A DNA stretch of 64,000 nucleotides, from contig JANEZZ010000739.1 in the NCBI GenBank assembly GCA_026122225.1, forward strand, positions 992,001-1,056,000. The letters are read 5' to 3'. Shown piece after piece: positions 42,685 to 54,281 of this stretch. The number at the start of each line of letters is the position of its first letter. The first letter of the stretch is position 1. Position numbers and translations under genes: made by a program. The notes under the pieces were generated by a model, which saw only the letters and a list, made by a program, of their open reading frames with translations, was not told where the DNA came from and ran no database searches. This DNA is from Heloderma charlesbogerti. Its lineage: Eukaryota; Chordata; Lepidosauria; Squamata; Helodermatidae.

Positions 42685-43400
42685 GAGGCTGTGCATGGAC
42701 CCCCCACTTTGCTTTGGATGCCCCTTCAGACCTTCCAAAGGAGCCTCACTTTGCTTCAGACTGATTCAGACCCCATCCGCTTTGACTCAGATCCAAATCT
42801 GAAGTGATATTCAGATATCCGAATCATTCATTTTTGGCACTTTCCCATGGACTTGCATGGGAAAACACAAATGTCCATACATTTTTCAGTTTTTATGATA
42901 CACACATAAAATTTGGGGAACTCTCAGAACCTCCAGAGGGGTGTCCACCTGCCAAATTTCAGGCAATTTGTCCCAGTTTTTTGTGTGCTAATTGCAGGTG
43001 AAATTTGATTTTTTTCAAGGAAGTATCTCAAAGCAAAGAGCCATAACTTTCAACTGCTTGTACAGAAGTGCATGACAGTTGGAGAACACACAGCCCCCCC
43101 TGGAGGGCATTCAACCTGCCAAATCTCAGACAGTTTGTCCCAGTAGTTTTTGTGCAAGGTGAAGGTGAAATTTGATCTTTTCAAGGACATCTCTCCAAGC
43201 AAAGAGCTGTAACTTTTCACTGCTTGCACAGAAGTGCATGAAAGTTGGAGAACACACAGCCTCCCTGGAGGGCATCCCACTTGCCAAATTTCAGACAGTT
43301 TGTCCAAGGAGTTTTTGTGCTAGCCACAGTTAAATTGTGCTGTTCCCAAGAACTCAAACCAAAGTTCATAAAGGGATAATCAAGTTAAGTGTTGAAGTGG
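42685..43400. mobile_element. Second-family MITE relic with internal tandem repeats
   Basis: It starts ggctgtgcatggacccccca like the 38632 element and passes through gattcagacc..ccgaatcattc. From about 42895 to 43345 it has three tandem copies of a 170-180 bp unit (landmarks ctgccaaattt/c.cag.cagtttgtcc, aaagagc.gtaactttca.ctgcttg, agaagtgcatga). Confidence 0.7.
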
Positions 43401-43764
43401 TGAGGAGGTCACTATCTCTAAACTCTGCTGTGAGTTTCTTTGAAGTGCAAATAACCTCTTTCCCCTAGTACTACTTTCCTATTCACAGTCAAAAACCTCA
43501 GGGTCTCTTTGGCAGAATTGCCTGGGAAAACACTGGCTGGTAGGCGGGAAGCAAAGATAGCAACCCTGCCAGGTGGGCACATTGTCTTGAATGAAGAGCA
43601 ACGACAGTTGTCTCCTGGACTGACAAGAGGCAGGAAGCAACACAGCAACCCTGCCAGGAGGGCACAGCAGCACTTCGCCCACCTGTGCCCTTGCCAATAC
43701 CCCGAAGATGCCTCATATTGGGCTTGCTTGCTTTGCAACACACAGCATAGTATTGTATTATTTA

Positions 43765-43935
43765 AATAGAATCATAGAATCATACAGTTGGAAGGGGCCT
43801 ACAAGGGCATCGAGTCCAACCCCCTGCTCAATGCAGGAAGCCTGATGCCCTGGTGGTCTCCCATCCAAGTACTAACCAGGGGTGATGCTGCTTAGCTTCC
43901 GAGATCAGATGAGATCGGGCACATCCAGCCCTTTG
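43765..43935 (-). mobile_element. 5S-rRNA-derived SINE with CR1 tail, second copy
   Basis: Reverse orientation of the copy at 23588: tail atagaatcatagaatcata, then CR1-like ggaaggggcctacaag, then 5S-like ctcccatccaagtactaacc and gcttagcttccgagatcaga. Confidence 0.92.
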
Positions 43936-45309
43936 TTTGTTCTAATAGTGTTAATTTGTGTAGCGCTTTGCCCACTGTTTCTGGAAATGTGGACTGTGCA
44001 TAGTCCTTTGGCACACTGTTTGCTTGTCCACACAGCACAAGTGCGCACACACAACACACACACACAAAAGCAAACACTAAACTATTGTACAAGCAAAGGG
44101 GCGGGGGGAAACTAACTATAATCCTAACAGAAGAGAATGGGGATGATGATGATGATTATAGAGATCAAACATGGGAAGGGAAGGAATACAGGAATTGAGA
44201 AGGGGAGATGGAGGGAGCCAAGAACAAGGAAAGGAATATATATATATACACACAGAATCAAGGTAAAGGCAAAGTAATGGTTGAGAGAGAATTGAACAGG
44301 TGGCGGGGGTGGGGGAGATAAGCAACTACAGTGAAATTTTCTGGATTTTTAAATGAACAAAGAAGAAGAATGAATAGAAATTTATTACAAAAGGGCTGGG
44401 TGGGAAGAGAATAACATAGCTGTCATAGCACGCGCTTTCCTCTCGGCTTCGTTCTGCCCAAGGCGAGTGGGAAGGGTTAATTTGCTTCCCGCTCTCCTTC
44501 GGTGGGAGAGCAGGAAACTCTAGGCTACATAGTCAAGGCCCATCAGGATCAAGGAAAGGGCATACCCACACAACCAAGGAGTTCCAGGCCACCACTTTCA
44601 CATTGGCAACTCCACGCTGCATGGGTTCTGGCAGAGGGAAGTCCAAAAGTGATAGATCAAACCCAGCCTGCCGTACACTGAGCTGACTACAAACACAGAC
44701 ACACAATCCACAGCAACGAGAGTTCAAGTCTATGAAAACCCCCACAGTACTTTTCATGGCAAGTCCTTAACAATCCTAAGTTCCAGTCCATGTGCAGAGT
44801 GCCTCCAAAAGCCCAGATGATGATGGATCCAAACAGAGAAGGCTTCAGGCAATGAAGATGGAACGTTCCTAGCAAAGGCTCTTCGCCTTTGCATCAGCTT
44901 AAAAGGGAAGGTGTGACTGTAGGACACCCCCCCCCCCAGACCCCTTGACAGACAAGGGCCTTTAGCTTTTCAGCAAGGCCCCTGTCTAAACAGGATGGCA
45001 CTGCTCAGCCTTCCAGCAGTGACGTTTCAACCTGGGTGACCCTTCTGCAAACCCCATCCCACATCTGTCAGGTTCTCACAGACAGCTTCTAGCCTCCCTG
45101 CCTGCCAAAGCCAGACCAGCAGGTGAACAGGGAGCTGGGTGATTCCTCCTGGCTCTGCTCTGAGAACATTGACAAAGAGAAGCTCACACAGACTCTGACA
45201 TTCCAGAGGCTGAAAAGGCCCAAGCCCTTCCAGGCTACTTCTAATTAGATCCTGGCTATAACCTACAAGGCCCACTGCAGTACTGAAACTGAGCCCTGAC
45301 AGTGAGCAG
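43936..45309. other. Unassigned, microsatellites and possible minus-strand LTR
   Basis: Short (AC)n, (ATG)n and (TA)n tracts lie at 44045-44260. Read on the minus strand, 45301 begins TGTCAGGGCTC like the solo LTR at 33412, and an AATAAA lies near 44385. A long terminal repeat is possible, but I could not find both ends or a duplication. Confidence 0.3.
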
Positions 45310-45364
45310 GAGGCTGAAGGTCAGTCAAACAGAGGCAATGAAACCAAGGCCTACAACAAGAAGA

Positions 45365-45396
<32 letters not shown>

Positions 45397-46919
45397 AGAG
45401 ACTCCTTGCTGCATGTCACTGAAACCCAAGTATGCCATGAAGACCCACGGACTTGCCAGGTATGCTGTCTCCCAGATGTGACTGAAGTGAGCCTGCACTC
45501 ATAAAGCCCACTGACAGGTATCCCTTTCTTCTCATCCATATGGGAACAAATGATACTGCCAAGCAGAGCAACAAAGAAATCATGTCAGACTTTGGGAAGG
45601 AAACTCAAGAACTTTGGGGCCCAGATAGTTTTCTCATCTATCCTTCCAGTAGTTAGAAGAGGGATAGAAAGGGAAAGAAAAATACTCCAGGTGAATGACT
45701 GGCTACGAAGGTGGTGCCGACGTGAGAGCTTTGGATTCTGGGGCCACGAGCTATACTTCCTGGAAGATGGACTGTTGGCAAGGGATGGGTTGCTAGGGAT
45801 GTACAAAAGTCACTTACCTTTCTGCGGATTATATTGATGGTGGCGGGGGAGGCGTTCTGGCCGTGGAGGGCTCTGGGGAAAAAACCCAACAACTGCATAT
45901 GCAAATGGCGGCTATGGCCGCTGCCATTTGCGTTCCTTATTTTTAGCTGTCTTAATCTACGTAAATATTTACGTAGACTATGACGGCAAAAATAAAGGGG
46001 AACGCAAATAGCGTAGCGGGCGCTATTTGCATCCCTTTTTGATTCACCGTTTTAGGCTACGTAACCATTTACGTAGGCTAAAACGGCGAATCAAAAAGGG
46101 ACGCAAATAGCGCCCGCTACGCTATTTGCGTTCTCCTTTATTTTCGCCCTCATAGTCTACGTAAAAATTTACATAGACTAAGGTGGCCAAAAATAAGGAA
46201 TGCAAATGGTGGCGGCCATTTGTGTACATGGTTTTTTTTTTAAACCCAGCCATGATAGGCTATGTAAATCTTTACGTAGCCTATCACGTCATTTTGTTTG
46301 GTTTGTTTTGTTTTTTTTACAAGACTGCAAATGGCGGTGGCGGCAGCCGGTCGGAAGACCAGCCGCTGCCGCTGCCGAAGTCGCCGCTGGAGCCATCGCC
46401 GCCACCCGGAAGATCCACCCCAGGTAAGTCTCATCACAGGGGGGGTCCATGGGGGGGGTGGCAGGCCATTCCGCCACGGAGTTCGGGGGGCCGAATGCAC
46501 TGGCCTTCGGTCTCACCGAGATCCGTGGTGGAATTCTGTGACATCCCTATGGGTTGCACCTCACAAAGGCTGGGAAGAATGTGTTTGGCCACAGCATGAA
46601 GAACTTCATCAGGAGGGCTTTAAATGGAATCCTACAGGGGAGGGAGATGTAAAGTTGGGGGTAACAATGGATGAAGGCTCATGCACCACAACGGAGAGAA
46701 CAGCTCTAATAGTGCCCAATCATAGTCTTCAAAACAATGTAGGAAGAAAGCCAGACTATAAATCACATGGTCTATGATGTCTATATACTAATGCCCAGAG
46801 TATGGGAAACAAACAGAACAAACTTGAACTCTTAATATGGGAGGGAAATTATGACTTGATAGGTGTAACTAAAACTTGGTGGGATGACTCCCATGACTGC
46901 AATACAGCAATTGAAGGAT
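45310..46919 (+). mobile_element. CR1-like LINE, 5' half with ORF1, split by MITE
   Basis: 45400-45790 is a decayed ORF1 resembling CR1 esterase-type ORF1: RDSLL block near 45400, then MGTNDT-like bases at 45540, then QIVFSSILPVVRRG and ESFGFWGHELYF. After the MITE at 45794-46549 the sequence continues to the start of the endonuclease frame (ELLIWEGNYDLIGV and TWWDDSHDC at 46830-46905). A second MITE truncates it at 46920. A (AGT)n tract at 45365-45395 precedes it. Confidence 0.75.
45794..46549 (+). mobile_element. Palindromic hAT-like MITE, copy 3
   Basis: 756 bp with a perfect 8-bp duplication tgggttgc at both sides (45786-45793; 46550-46557). Four AT-type palindromes between 45945 and 46290, separated by GC-type ones. 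Perfect outward donors at 45812-45820 (minus, AAG/GTAAGT) and 46421-46429 (plus, CAG/GTAAGT). Confidence 0.95.
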
Positions 46920-47295
46920 TAGGGATGGCGGAGAATTCCGCCATGGACTCCAATGAGGCCGGATTCTAAAGAATCTGGCCCCTCAGAGTCCGTGGCGGAA
47001 TGGACCACCCACCTCCGCCACCCTGCAAAGTTTCCCTGGAATGGATCCTACCTGCCACCAGCCGGGTCCGGTCCGTCCGCTGCCGTCTGCTGCCGGTCTG
47101 CAGAAGCAAATGGCATCTGGCGTAGTGGACGCTATTTATGTCCCTTCTCTTTACTGTGATAGGCTACATAAATCTTTACATAGCCTATCATGGCAAAGAG
47201 CGGGGACTCAAATGGCGTCTGGCATAGTGGCAAAGAGTGGGGATGGCAAAGAGCGGGGATGGCAAAGAGCGGGGACTCAAATGGCATCTGGCGTA
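46920..47295 (-). mobile_element. Palindromic hAT-like MITE, truncated copy
   Basis: Starts TAGGGATGG with gagaattccgcc, the 3' end of the family in reverse. One AT-type palindrome lies at about 47155-47197. It is cut off at 47295, where the V2R inverted repeat begins. A short tandem (gcaaagagcggggatg) lies at 47230-47275. Confidence 0.8.
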
Positions 47296-47296
47296 C

Positions 47297-47803
47297 CCAA
47301 AACAAGGGTAATCCCAATGTTGGTTGAGACAGGCCTTTGTAAAGTTAACTGTAGAAATTTCAATTGCTAGTTGTCTCTTTGTTTATATTCTCTTTTAATT
47401 GAGGTCTATCAGTTTCTAAGTAGCATCTTACTCAATAACAATGCTGGAGAAACTGCACATTTTGAGGGAAAAGGAGAACTGGTTACACAGTGTGATGTTA
47501 CAAACTGGATAATATTCCCCAATGCCACATTGGTTAGAGTAAAAGTTGGAATGCTGGATCCCCAGGCTTCCCCAGGCAAGGAGTTAACCATTAATGATGA
47601 CTAAATCGTCTGGCATAAAAGCTTCAACCAGGTATGAAATGTAGTTTCTCCAGCATTGTTATTGAGTAAGATGCTACTTAGAAAGTGATGGACCTCGATT
47701 AAAAGAGAATATGAGCAAAGAGACAACTAGCAATTGAAATTTTTACAGTTAACTTTACAAAGGCCTGTCTCAACCAACATTTGGATTACCCTTGTTTTGG
47801 ACA
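47297..47803. repeat. Inverted repeat made from V2R exon 4 and its intron
   Basis: The left arm, 47297-47450, and the right arm, about 47645-47803, are nearly perfect reverse complements over about 155 bp (tgttggttgagacaggcctt; attgctagttgtctctttg). Both come from intron 3 and the start of exon 4. The loop holds the rest of exon 4. Confidence 0.92.
47404..47631 (+). pseudogene. V2R exon 4, full length but inverted, one stop
   Basis: 228 bp between an AG acceptor and a CAG/GTATGA donor on the plus strand, opposite to the gene. The frame matches gene 1 (ILLNNNAGETAHFE; VTNWIIFPNATLVRVKVG) but has a TAA near 47602 in place of a glutamine codon. Confidence 0.9.
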
Positions 47804-48047
47804 CCAGTTGTGATGATTTTATATTTCTAGTTGCCATTTCCTTCCAGTTCATTTCGTTTATCACCCCTGTTTTCTCAGGAGTTAGGTACCCCTGCAAGTT
47901 TGATCAGGATTCCTTCCATACCTTCAACTAAGTAATTGATTAAAATATTGAAGAAGAACATGGGCCCAATGTAGAGCTGAGCAGCACTGAACCAAAACCT
48001 CTTTCCACTTTGATGAGGAACCAGGTTGGGGGTATGGTTTTCTAATG
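47804..48047. other. V2R gene 2 intron 2 remnant with CR1 relic
   Basis: 47870-47985 is the old CR1 relic also seen at 21240-21383. It is followed directly by the sequence after the MITE of gene 1 (empty site gagcagcactgaacc). About 1.2 kb of intron and part of exon 2 are deleted at about 48045. Confidence 0.75.
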
Positions 48048-48213
48048 AGTGGAAAGCAGGTTCAGGGTGGCCTTAAAGGTCATCCTTGCCGCATAATAGC
48101 TGTTGAGGATGTGGAAGCCGAGAGAGAGATTTGGTAAGATCTGGGGATTTTCATTGATCTCTTTTACAGCAAATGCCAAGGCCAGGACATGCTGGTAGTT
48201 CTTAGGCACCGAA
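48048..48213 (-). pseudogene. V2R gene 2 exon 2, 3'-truncated
   Basis: The acceptor (cttattccag) and the first 55 or so codons match gene 1 (tggccttaaaggtcatcctt; gccaaggccaggacatgctg on plus). The 3' part and donor are lost in the deletion. Confidence 0.9.
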
Positions 48214-48719
48214 CTGGAATAAGAGTTACAGGCTCTTTAACCAAAAAACGACGGCAGCATACATTTCTACTCTTCATCATCAAGTACCTGCATACTTCCA
48301 AGACTGAGGTGTAGCTTGAAATCATATAACACAATGAAGGAAAATAATAGAGGGAAGTTTTTAAAAAGCAAGACATTTGAAGCAGATATTTCTCTGAAGA
48401 GCTATGTACTCAAAATATTTTGGGAGAATTCTAGTGCTTAGTAAACTTGCATGCATGTATTGGGGTCAGCTCCTTTGCAAACCGAGACCCAGTCCACATG
48501 ATTAAAAGAGCCCAGCATGGGTTATTATAGAATTATTATTATTATTTAATTATTTTGATTGAATTACTATTATTATTGAATTATATTATTATTATTGAAT
48601 TATTATTGTTTAAGCTTAGTTAAGCCATGGTGGGCTACAGCGCCTGCTCGTGCGTGCCAGGCAGCATTTGAATATTCAGTGTCTGGCCATGGTTCCCACA
48701 ACACTTGCCGTGTTGTGAG
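48214..48719. other. V2R gene 2 intron 1, start
   Basis: No gene. An (ATT)n microsatellite lies at 48535-48610. Confidence 0.55.
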
Positions 48720-49506
48720 TAGGGATGTACGAAAGTCACTTACCTTTTCGAAGGGTGATATTCGCGGTGGGGGGGAGGCGCTCCGTCCCTCCCCCCGAAA
48801 TTCTCTCCGGCTGGCTCCACTCTGTGGAGATTCCGCAGAGCCGCCGGCCGGGGCCGCCCGCAGCCGGACATCCAGCTGCTGGGCAGCCTGCAGGGACACA
48901 AATGGTGGCTGCCATAGCCGCTGCCATTTGCGTCCCTGTATTTTGCCATGATAGGCTACGTAAATATTTATGTAGGCTATTATGGCAAAAAAAAAAAAAG
49001 GGAACGCAAATGGCAGCCACTACATCATTTGCGTTCCCTTTCCCCCCCCGCCGTAATAGCCTATGTAAATATTTACGTAGGCTATTATGGCAAAAAAAAA
49101 GGGGAACACAAATGGCGTAGTGGCTGCCATTTGCGTTCCCTTTTTTTTTGCCGGAATAGCCTATGTAAATATTTACATAGGCTAAAACGGCAAAAAAAAA
49201 AGGGAACACAATTGGCAGCTACCATAGCCACCGCCATTTGCGTTCCCTTAGTTAAGCCGTGATAGGCTACATAAGTATTTATGTAGCCTATCACGGCTAT
49301 ATGGAGGAAGCGAATGGCGGCTGCAGACGCGGCCGCCATTCGCAGGTCAGCGTGGATGGCAGCAGGTAGATGATCCATTCCAGGCCCATTTTGCCTGGAA
49401 TGGGTGGGGGGGACAGGGGGCTTCATTTCACCACGGATTTCGGGGGGCCGAATGCACTGGCATTCGGCCTCACTGAGATCTGTGGCGGAATTCTCTGACA
49501 TCCCTA
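48720..49506 (+). mobile_element. Palindromic hAT-like MITE, copy 4
   Basis: 787 bp with perfect duplication gttgtgag (48712-48719; 49507-49514). Four AT-type palindromes between 48945 and 49295. Outward donors: 48738-48746 minus (AAG/GTAAGT, perfect) and about 49363 plus (CAG/GTAGAT). Confidence 0.96.
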
Positions 49507-49622
49507 GTTGTGAGAACCCAGATCCATGGTCTGTTGTATTACGTGAGGGTCATTTAAGTCACACACAATCCCTGCCACCCGAATTCACACAACATGACAA
49601 GCCTCAGCCAGAGTCCAGACAC

Positions 49623-50372
49623 TAGGGATGTATGAAAGTCATTTACCTTTTAGAAGGGTGACATTCGCAGTGGGGGGAGGCGCTCTGTCCCTCCCCCCGA
49701 AATTCTCTCTGGCTGGCTCCGCTCCACGGAGATTCCATGGAGCTGCTGGCCGGGGCCGCCCGCAGCCGGACATCCGGCCGCTGGGCAGCCTGCAGGGATG
49801 CAAATGGTGGCTGCCGTAGCTGCCGCCATTTGCGTCCCTGTATTTTGCCATGATAGGCTATGTAAATATTTACGTAGCCTATCACTGCAAAAAACAAAAC
49901 AAAACAGCAGATGCAAATGGCGGCGGCTACGGCGGCCGCCATTTGCGTCCCCTTTTTTCCCCCCTAATAGCCTACGTAAATATTTATGTAGGCTAAAATG
50001 GCAAAAAAAAGGGAATGCAAATGGCGGCCGCCGTAGCCGCCGCCATTTGCGTTCCCTTAGTTAAGCCGTGATAGGCTATGTAAATACTTACGTAGCCTAT
50101 CACAGCTTCCGCAGGGATGCAAATGGTGTCCCTGCGTTAGCCATGATAGGCTACGTAAGTATTTACGTAGTCAATCACGGCTACATGGAAGAAGTGAATG
50201 GCGGCCGCAGATGTGGCCGCCATTCGCAAGTCAGTGTGGACGGCAGCAGGTAGGTGCTCCATTTCGCGGGGTGGGGGGCAGGATGGCTTCGTTCCACCTC
50301 AGATTTCAGGGGGCCGAATGCACTGGCATTTGGCCTCACCGAGATCCGTGGTGGAATTCTCTGACATCCCTA
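49623..50372 (+). mobile_element. Palindromic hAT-like MITE, copy 5
   Basis: 750 bp with perfect duplication ccagacac (49615-49622; 50373-50380). Four AT-type palindromes. Ends are closely similar to copy 4, only 117 bp away. The donors are slightly decayed (AAG/GTAAAT minus; CAG/GTAGGT plus). Confidence 0.96.
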
Positions 50373-50667
50373 CCAGACACTGAATATTTAAGAAGGTCAC
50401 TTGCATGTGCTCACTGTGGCTTAAGCCACAGTGGGCTGTTCAACTGTGTGAACAGACCCACAAACATAACTACAAAACAGTAACAAAAATGACAACCCCC
50501 CCCCCCCCAAGAAATAGCCCATATCTAAGTTCTGGTGTGCTCATTAGCTTTTTAAAAGCAAAGTCTAAGAAGACAGGGCACATAGATCAAGACTTAGTAT
50601 ATGCTTATCATTGAGAATCTTTGTACCAAACATTTCTGTGAAACAGGAAATATGCAATGCCATGAAG

Positions 50668-51546
50668 CAGGGATGTACGAAGGTTCCTCCACGGATCTCG
50701 GGGAGGCCGAATGCCAGCGCATTCGGCCCCCCAAAATCGGTGACGGAACGGCCTGCCACCCCCCCGGGATGCGATTTACCTGGGGCGGACCTTCCTGGCA
50801 GTGGCGGATGCAGCGGTGGCTGCGGCGGTGGTTCGGCGGCGGCGGCTGTGGCAGCCAGTCTTCTGACCGGCTGCCACCGCCACCATTTCCAGGTTTAAAA
50901 AAACAAAAAAACAAAAAAAGTGATAGGCTACACAAATCTTTACGTAGCCTATCATGGCTAGATTTTAAAAAAACACTGTGATAGGCTACGTAAATGTTTA
51001 CGTAGCCTATTACGGCTGATTAAAAAAAAAAAAGTGTGTATGCAAATGGCGGCGCCCATGGGCGCCGCCATTTGCATTCCTTATTTTGGCACGTCTTAGT
51101 CTACGTAAACATTTACGTACACTGAGACGGTGAAAATAAGGGGAATGCAAATAGCGTAGTGTCTACGCTATTTGCGTTCCCCTTATTTTCACCGTCTTAG
51201 TCTACGTAAATGTTTACGTAGATTAAGACGTGCCAAAAGAAGGAACGCAAATGGCGGCGCCCATGGGCGCCGCCATTTGCGTGCGTGCGTTTTTTTTTTT
51301 TCATCAGCCGTGATCGGCCGCCGCCATTTGCATCCCTGCTAGCCAGCGGCTGGATGTCTGGCTGCTGGTGGAGCCGGCGGGCGGCTCTGCAGAATCACTG
51401 CGGAGCATAGCTGGCCGGCCAGGATTCCAGGGGGGGAGGAATGGAGCGCCTCCCCCCCGGTGAGGATTCCAGGGGGAGGGATGAAACGCCTCCCCCCGCA
51501 CCATCAGCATAATCCCTGAAAGGTAAGTACCTTTCGTACATCCCTA
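50668..51546 (-). mobile_element. Palindromic hAT-like MITE, copy 6
   Basis: 879 bp in reverse orientation with perfect duplication ccatgaag (50660-50667; 51547-51554). Here the first base is C (CAGGGATGT), a frequent hAT terminus. Four AT-type palindromes. Between them is a perfect GC palindrome around gcgcccatgggcgc, twice. A perfect donor at 51530-51538 plus; CAG/GTAAAT at the left end, minus. Confidence 0.96.
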
Positions 51547-52249
51547 CCATGAAGTCAAACAACTGTTAATGGATCATTTATATTGCTTGACACCAGAGAC
51601 CCATTGATCATATTGAAGGGCATCTATCCTAAAAATATTCAATGAGGGAAACTTCAACGAGGGAAAACTGTGAACTGCCCAGAGAGCTTCAGTTATTGGG
51701 TGTATAAAAATGTAATAAATAAATAAATAACTACTGAAAGTTGGAAGTTCAAAGGGGAGCATTAGGAGCTTCCATAAACTCATCTACATTTGAAGGCAAT
51801 GCCCCAGATATGTCAAGACAGTGGATGGTGCCTGAGAGCCAATTCACAAATGACTTAAAAAAAACATACACCCTTATGATATTGTAGTTGTGCACTTCTT
51901 AGTGTAAAGGTTTGAATATGTGTGGGCAAGTCTGTGTCTGCAAATGCCTGCATCATAGACATTCCCTGATTAGGAAGACAGAACTGCTTGTGGGTTCCTC
52001 TCAAATGTGCATCATCTGTCAACAATAAACCCATGCATGTTCCTCTGTAATGTGCAAATTAGCCCAGGCAAATTACAGGGGTGAAAAGAATAGGAGGAAT
52101 GAAACACAGTGGTATTTCTAAAATATTATACTATGACATTATATTTAAAAAATAATGAGAAGACTGGAAGTGCTTGAGAGGAGGCAGAGATGTAGGAAAA
52201 ACATTACAGGGAATGAGAAGTGATGTGTCAAATACAAAATATGTGCACA

Positions 52250-52505
52250 ATCCACCATTTATTTATTTATTACATTTATATCCCGCTTTTTTTCCTCCAA
52301 GGAACTCAAGGTGGCATACATAATCCTCCTCCTCCTCCTCCATTTTATCCTCACAACAACAACCCTGTGAGGTAGGTTGGACTGAGAGTATGTGACTGGC
52401 CCAAAGTCACCCAGTGAGCTTCCATGGCTAAGTGGAGACTAGAAACCGGATCTCCCGACTCCCAGTCCAGCACTCTAGCCACTACACCACAGTGACTCAC
52501 TATGT
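52250..52505 (-). mobile_element. MIR-like (CORE) SINE
   Basis: Reverse orientation. ctctagccactacaccacag is the A-box end, tgactggcccaaagtcaccc the core, and cctcacaacaacaaccctgt the 3' part. Old and diverged. Confidence 0.6.
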
Positions 52506-52689
52506 TTTTTTCTGCAGAAACCAAGACCAGACTTCCCCAACCTGGTTTCCACTATATATTTTGGATTTCAACTCCCATCAGGCCCAGCCAGCATGGCAAC
52601 TGGTTAGGAATGCCATTTGCCATACCCCAGATATGACAATACCCCAGATAGGTCAGAACAGTGAATGGTGCCAAGTAATTCACAAATTA

Positions 52690-53035
52690 GGGGCCGCAGT
52701 GGCTTAGTGGTTAAGACGCTGAACTGCAGACTGGAAGGTCGGCAGGTCAGCAGTTCGAGACCCGAGTGCTGCGTGATGGAGTGAGCTCCTGTCTTCAGTC
52801 CCAGCTTCTGCCAACCTAGCAGTTCGAAAGCAAGAAATTGCAAGTAGATAAATAGGTACCGCCTTGGCGGGAAAGGTAACAGCGTTCCGTGCACCTCGGT
52901 GTTCAGTCATGCCGGCCACATGACCACGGAAGCATCTTCGGACAGCGCTGGCTCTTCGGCTTAGAAACGGGGATGAGCACCGCACCCTAGAGTCGGACAC
53001 GACTGGTTGGGGACACCTTTACCTTTTTACCTTTT
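52690..53035 (+). mobile_element. Sauria-type SINE, complete
   Basis: 346 bp flanked by 14-bp duplications taattcacaaatta (52676-52689; 53036-53049). The tRNA-like head has A-box tggcttagtggtta and B-box agttcgagacc. The tail is agtcggacacgactggttgg, shared with Bov-B LINEs. It marks a squamate genome. Confidence 0.94.
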
Positions 53036-53454
53036 TAATTCACAAATTACTTTTAAAACTCCTATACCCCTATGATATTTTACCTGTCCACTTCATAATG
53101 TAAAAGTATAAATATGTGTGGAAAAGACCATGCTTGCAAATCCCTGCATCATACACATTCTCTTATTAGGAAGTTAGATTTGCTTTTGGGTTCCTCTCAC
53201 ATGTGCTTTAAGCTTCAGCAATAAACCCAAGCGTGTCCCTGTATAATGTAGAAATAGCCGGGTCTATTACGGGGATGAAAATTTAGCAGCAACCGTATCG
53301 CTGCTAAACAATTAAACATGGTAGTATTTCTAAAATAGAATAATAAGAAATTACTTTTTTTTTTAGAAAATGAGAAGACTGGAAGTACATGAGAAGGGAC
53401 TGAGATGTAGGGAAAGGATGACAGGGAATGAGGAGTGGTGCTTCAAAAACCAAA

Positions 53455-53585
53455 TATGGGCTCTAGACATTTTGGACTTTGATTCCCATTAGTGCCAGCC
53501 AGCAGAGGTCATGGTTAGGAATTCTGGGACTTGTAGTCCAAAACAGCTGGAGGGCACCTGGTCAGGGAAGGCTGCCCTAGAGAAA
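53455..53585. mobile_element. Palindromic repeat, orthologous to 24112-24225
   Basis: ttggactttgattcccatta paired with attctgggacttgtagtccaa; same intron position as in gene 1. Confidence 0.6.
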
Positions 53586-54249
53586 TGCTCATGATTGATT
53601 AATTCCGATGCACCCTGTGGAGGAAAACTCATGCTGGCTTGTACCCAGTGAGATAATGTCCTGTTTTTCATATAATTCTAATCCATGGTTTAGTTAACCC
53701 ATGGGTTTTTGAAGTCGTTGTGAAGTGCCAACTCAGCTGCATGAAAAAAAAGGTTTGTTAACCATGAACAACCCAGAAAGAGAACCCATGGTTTGTCTTT
53801 ATGTTGTGAGCTCCAGGTTGTTTAAAGCATGGATTGTTATTACATGTGAGGCGAGAGCTGCGAGTTGTTCACAGGTTCTTGAATGAGGCAAAAGAGCTGA
53901 TGGGCGAGAGTGGTAAAAAAAAAACCCTCAGCCACTGTACATACCGGTACTACTACACCACACAGGGAGGGAGCAGATGAGTGAGGATGGAAACAAAACT
54001 CTCACAGATTGAGAAAACAAACCACAGAGTTTTCAATCATCTGCCAGACAACCCCTGGGTAGGACAGCATTCCATGGGTTACATCAACCATTGGTTAGTG
54101 TTATGCACAAACTAGGTCAAAGGGGGGAAAAAAAAGATTACCAAGCTCAAATATTGCTAGAATTCCACTTTTGCCCCACAAATAACTAAGGAAATTATTA
54201 CTGAAGCACAGTGATTCATGTTCTTAGTATTATGACCTGAACATATCAC

Positions 54250-54281
<32 letters not shown>

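Noticed and set aside
47404..47631. A plus-strand V2R gene starting here
   Set aside because: Only exon 4 is present in this orientation, between inverted arms; no exon 3 or 5 lies on either side on the plus strand.
52690..52770. Possible tRNA gene
   Set aside because: A and B boxes are present but belong to a SINE with target duplications and a Bov-B-like tail; no complete cloverleaf.
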